A stretch of DNA of 46,393 nucleotides from Pseudomonadota bacterium (lineage in GTDB: Bacteria > Pseudomonadota > Gammaproteobacteria > Steroidobacterales > Steroidobacteraceae), in the NCBI GenBank assembly GCA_021780475.1, contig JAJXYR010000033.1, positions 1 to 46,393 of the forward strand. The letters run 5' to 3'. Positions 44,011 through 46,393 of this stretch are shown here, piece after piece. Made by a program: the position numbers and the translations under genes. The notes beneath the pieces are model-generated. The model was given only the letters and a program-made list of their open reading frames with translations. It was not told the origin of the DNA and searched no databases. The first letter of the stretch is position 1. Each line of letters begins with the position of its first letter.

Positions 44011-44016
44011 AGTATA
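44011..44016 (-). promoter_or_regulatory. -10 hexamer seven bases before uspA
   Basis: TATACT on the minus strand, seven bases before the ATG. The GGAG in the spacer is only two bases from the ATG, too close for a ribosome binding site. Confidence 0.5.
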
Positions 44017-44033
44017 GCGGAGCGGCGCCGGAT

Positions 44034-44837
44034 CTAGCTCGTCGGTGTTTTGGCCGCCTCCCGCCGTCCGTGCAGGCTTGCGGCGAGCCGGCCGAATTGG
44101 GCCGGTTCCAGGACTTCCGGCCGCAACGACGGATCGATCCCGCAGGCCGCGATCTCATCGGCGCTCAACAGATCCTGCAGGCCGTTCTTCAGGGTTTTGC
44201 GCCGGTGCGAGAAGGCCGTCGTCACCAGCGACCGCAGGGCGGCGTCGCTTCCGAAATCGAACGCCGGCGCGCCGAGCGGCCGCACGCGCACGACCGACGA
44301 CCACACCTTGGGGGGCGGTTTGAAGGAGCCGGGTCCGACGTCGAACAGGCGCTCTACGTCGGCATGGGCCGCGAGCATCACGCTGAGCCGTCCGTAGGCC
44401 TTGCCGCCCGGGCGCGCCGTCATGCGGTCGACGACCTCCTTTTGGAGCATGAAGTACATGTCGGCGACCGCCCCGCGTTGGTGCAGGAGATGGAACAGCA
44501 GCGGCGTCGAAATGTTGTAAGGCAGGTTGCCGACGATCCGCAGCGGCGGCCCGTCGCCCCTGAGCGCGACATAATCGGTCGCCAGGGCGTCGCCGACGTG
44601 CAGGCGCAGCCGGCCCGCGGCCCGCGGATCGGTCTGCAGCCGCGCGGCGAGGTCGCGGTCGATCTCCACCGCGTCGAGGGACGGCAGCCGTTCGAGCAGC
44701 GCGAACGTGAGCGCCCCGCGGCCCGGACCGATCTCGACGACGCGCTCCCCGGCCGCCGGAGAGATGGCCTGCACGATCCGGCTGATCACGCTCCGATCGT
44801 GCAGGAAATGCTGGCCGAAGCGCTTACGAACCGGCAA
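44034..44837 (-). CDS. rsmA: 16S rRNA adenine dimethyltransferase KsgA/RsmA
   Basis: 267 residues from TTG 44837. RKRFGQHFLHDRSVI, VVEIGPGRGALTFAL and IVGNLPYNISTPLL (catalytic NLPY) are diagnostic; it dimethylates A1518 and A1519. GAGG lies six bases before this TTG. The frame opens further to a TTG at 44876, but that would lie 53 bases inside pdxA. The chosen start overlaps pdxA by 14 bases. Confidence 0.94.
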   Translation of the reverse strand: MPVRKRFGQHFLHDRSVISRIVQAISPAAGERVVEIGPGRGALTFALLERLPSLDAVEIDRDLAARLQTDPRAAGRLRLHVGDALATDYVALRGDGPPLRIVGNLPYNISTPLLFHLLHQRGAVADMYFMLQKEVVDRMTARPGGKAYGRLSVMLAAHADVERLFDVGPGSFKPPPKVWSSVVRVRPLGAPAFDFGSDAALRSLVTTAFSHRRKTLKNGLQDLLSADEIAACGIDPSLRPEVLEPAQFGRLAASLHGRREAAKTPTS

Positions 44838-45825
44838 CTGCGGCCTCGGTGGCGGCGAGTTTCGCGGCGAGCGCAACCGCCGTCCGCAGACTCCCCGGGT
44901 CCGCGCGACCGGAGCGCGCCAGCGCGAGCGCCGTACCGTGATCGACGCTGGTGCGGATGATCGGCAGGCCCAGGGTCACATTCACCGCATCGCCGAAGCT
45001 CGCGTGCTTGATGACCGGCAATCCTTGGTCGTGGTACATCGCGAGGACGACGTCGACGTCGTCCAGCGCGCGGCGCGCGAATGCGGTGTCCGCCGGCAGC
45101 GGTCCGCGCGCATCGATGCCTTCGCTCCGCGCCCGGTGGATCGCGGGCTCCAGGACCTCGATTTCCTCGCGGCCCAGATGCCCGGACTCTCCCGCGTGGG
45201 GGTTGAGGCCGAGCACCGCGATGCGCGGCGCGGGAACGCCAAAGCGGCGGCCGAGATCCGCGTGGACGATGCGCAGCGTGGTGAGCAAGCGGCCCGCCGT
45301 GATGGCCCCCGGAACCTCGGCGAGCGGCAGATGGGTGGTCACCAGCGCGACCCGCATGCGCTCATCGACGAGCATCATCACCGGCAGCGCGGCGCCGGTG
45401 CGGGCCGCCAGATATTCGGTGTGTCCGCTGAAATCCGCCCCGGATTCCATCAACACGCTCTTTTGCACGGGCGCGGTCACCAGCGCCGCGAACTCCCCGC
45501 TCATGCAGCCGTCGCAGGCGCGATCGAGCATTTGAAGCACATAGGGCGCATTGCCGGCGTCGAGGCGTCCGGCGACGACCGGCCGCCGACAGGGGATCGC
45601 GAGAATCTTCAACCGTCCGCGGCGGTGCGGTTCGCGCGGCGCGGCAGCACGATACTCGTCGAGTTCGAGCGGCAGGCCCAGGGTCCGCGCCGCCGATTCG
45701 ATCAGTTCCGGGTCGGCCGCGACGACCAGGTCCGCGCCGCAGTCCGACTGGGCGAGCATGACGCAGATGTCCGGGCCGATTCCGGCGGGCTCACCCGATG
45801 TGATGACGATCCTTGGATTGCGCAC
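44824..45825 (-). CDS. pdxA: 4-hydroxythreonine-4-phosphate dehydrogenase
   Basis: 333 residues starting GTG 45825, overlapping the surA stop codon by one base. Motifs: ITSGEPAGIGPDICV, FSGHTEYLAARTG, GLNPHAGESGHLGREE and MYHDQGLPVIK (metal and substrate sites). Part of pyridoxal phosphate synthesis. surA-pdxA-rsmA order as in E. coli. Confidence 0.97.
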   Translation of the reverse strand: MRNPRIVITSGEPAGIGPDICVMLAQSDCGADLVVAADPELIESAARTLGLPLELDEYRAAAPREPHRRGRLKILAIPCRRPVVAGRLDAGNAPYVLQMLDRACDGCMSGEFAALVTAPVQKSVLMESGADFSGHTEYLAARTGAALPVMMLVDERMRVALVTTHLPLAEVPGAITAGRLLTTLRIVHADLGRRFGVPAPRIAVLGLNPHAGESGHLGREEIEVLEPAIHRARSEGIDARGPLPADTAFARRALDDVDVVLAMYHDQGLPVIKHASFGDAVNVTLGLPIIRTSVDHGTALALARSGRADPGSLRTAVALAAKLAATEAAVAGS

Positions 45826-46393
45826 TACATCCTGACTTCAACGAACGCGTCGTCGCGCAGTCGTTGCAGCCAGAGTTCCGTCTCCTCGTCGGCCTTACTG
45901 GCGCGGATCGCCTCGAACGCCTTTTGGCGCCGGATATCGGTCGTGTCGTCGACGGTGCGCTTGCCGAGCAGCTGCACGATGTGCCAGCCGTAGCGCGTCT
46001 TGAACGGCATGCTGATCTCGTTGATCTTGAGATTCGCGATCGCCTTGCTGAACTCCGGCACGAAGGTGCTGGGGGATGTCCAGCCCAGATCGCCGCCGTC
46101 CGGCGCCGAGCCCGGGTCCTCAGAGGTGGTGGTCGCGATGCCGGCGAAGTCCTCGCCGTTCAGGATCCGCTGGCGGATTTTCAGTAGCTTCTGACGGATC
46201 GTCTGATCGTCGTCCAGTTCATTGGGCTTCAGCAGGATATGGCGCAGGTGAACCTGGTTGACGAACACCGGCTTCTCGCCGCTGCGCATCCCGTTGAGCT
46301 TGATGATGTTGAAACCGCTCGGCGTGCGCACCGGCCCGCCGATTTCGCCGGGCTTCATTTTCGTGACCAACTGCAGCACGAATTCCGGCAGCT
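45825..46393 (-). CDS. surA: Periplasmic chaperone/peptidyl-prolyl isomerase SurA (3' part)
   Basis: The frame is open to the window edge, so only about 189 C-terminal residues are seen. They include the end of one parvulin domain (GGPVRTPSGFNIIKLNGMR) and a complete second one (VHLRHILLKPNE, then GGDLGWTSPSTFVPEFSKAI and RYGWHIVQLLGKR), then the C-terminal helix. SurA escorts outer-membrane proteins. lptD normally lies upstream, beyond this window. Confidence 0.94.
   Translation of the reverse strand, partial: LPEFVLQLVTKMKPGEIGGPVRTPSGFNIIKLNGMRSGEKPVFVNQVHLRHILLKPNELDDDQTIRQKLLKIRQRILNGEDFAGIATTTSEDPGSAPDGGDLGWTSPSTFVPEFSKAIANLKINEISMPFKTRYGWHIVQLLGKRTVDDTTDIRRQKAFEAIRASKADEETELWLQRLRDDAFVEVRM

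Noticed and set aside
1-46393. Mobile elements, prophage, CRISPR arrays, toxin-antitoxin or defence genes
   Set aside because: No transposase, integrase, phage, Cas or toxin motif was found, and base composition looks uniform apart from short AT-rich promoter patches.

Overview
The window is GC-rich (about two thirds G+C by eye), tightly packed chromosomal DNA from a gammaproteobacterium. Several blocks are typical of that class: zapB-like/zapA/6S RNA/ygfA, ygfB-pepP-ubiH-ubiI, rplM-rpsI, surA-pdxA-rsmA-apaG-apaH and lgt-thyA-folA. A Coq7-type ubiquinone hydroxylase, a CRP/Vfr-like regulator and a kynurenine-to-quinolinate operon point towards the Xanthomonadales/Steroidobacterales side. That placement is an inference from gene content and was not tested by a search. 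I see no insertion sequence, prophage, CRISPR array or attachment site; nearly everything reads as core genome.

Layout. 1-3.4 kb: the tail of a periplasmic binding-protein-like gene, three response regulators without a kinase, and two small unknown proteins. 3.4-12.1 kb: a GspA/ExeA-like ATPase with an FHA domain, purK-purE, darP, pmbA, a long YihY protein, purC, djlA and rpe. 12.1-17.4 kb: a CRP-like regulator with an acidic tail, coq7, rplM-rpsI, tRNA-Gln, kup, rpiA and a 21-codon lysine-rich mini-gene with its own promoter and terminator. 17.5-25.7 kb: EVE protein, ygfA, 6S RNA, zapA, zapB-like, ygfB, pepP, two UbiH-family monooxygenases, phhB, ispG and a SUI1 protein. 25.8-31.3 kb: a tandem HtrA-like protein of the fungal Nma111 type, Sua5, a fold-III ornithine decarboxylase and a HIT protein. 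31.4-38.5 kb: a DUF255 protein, an RlmI-like methyltransferase, lgt, thyA, a SET-domain protein, a LysR regulator behind a consensus sigma-54 promoter, and folA. 38.5-41.6 kb: kmo, kynU and nbaC. 41.7-46.4 kb: a secreted unknown protein, apaH, apaG, uspA, rsmA, pdxA and the 3' part of surA.

How the genes work together. UbiH, the UbiI-like protein and Coq7 could supply all three ring hydroxylations of ubiquinone synthesis. PurE, PurK and PurC supply purine steps; ThyA, FolA and YgfA handle folate; NbaC, KynU and Kmo turn kynurenine into the precursor of quinolinate and hence NAD. ZapA and the ZapB-like protein assist FtsZ. Many neighbours overlap by four bases (ATGA, GTGA or TTGA), suggesting translational coupling.

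Most notable signals: (i) at least ten genes with a sigma-70 -10-like hexamer only 6-9 bases before the start codon and no Shine-Dalgarno sequence, suggesting leaderless mRNAs; (ii) a consensus -24/-12 sigma-54 promoter before the LysR gene; (iii) the Nma111-like twin protease with one dead half; (iv) the lysine-rich mini-gene, together with a SET methyltransferase that carries a similar lysine-rich tail; (v) the CRP-like protein with an acidic tail.
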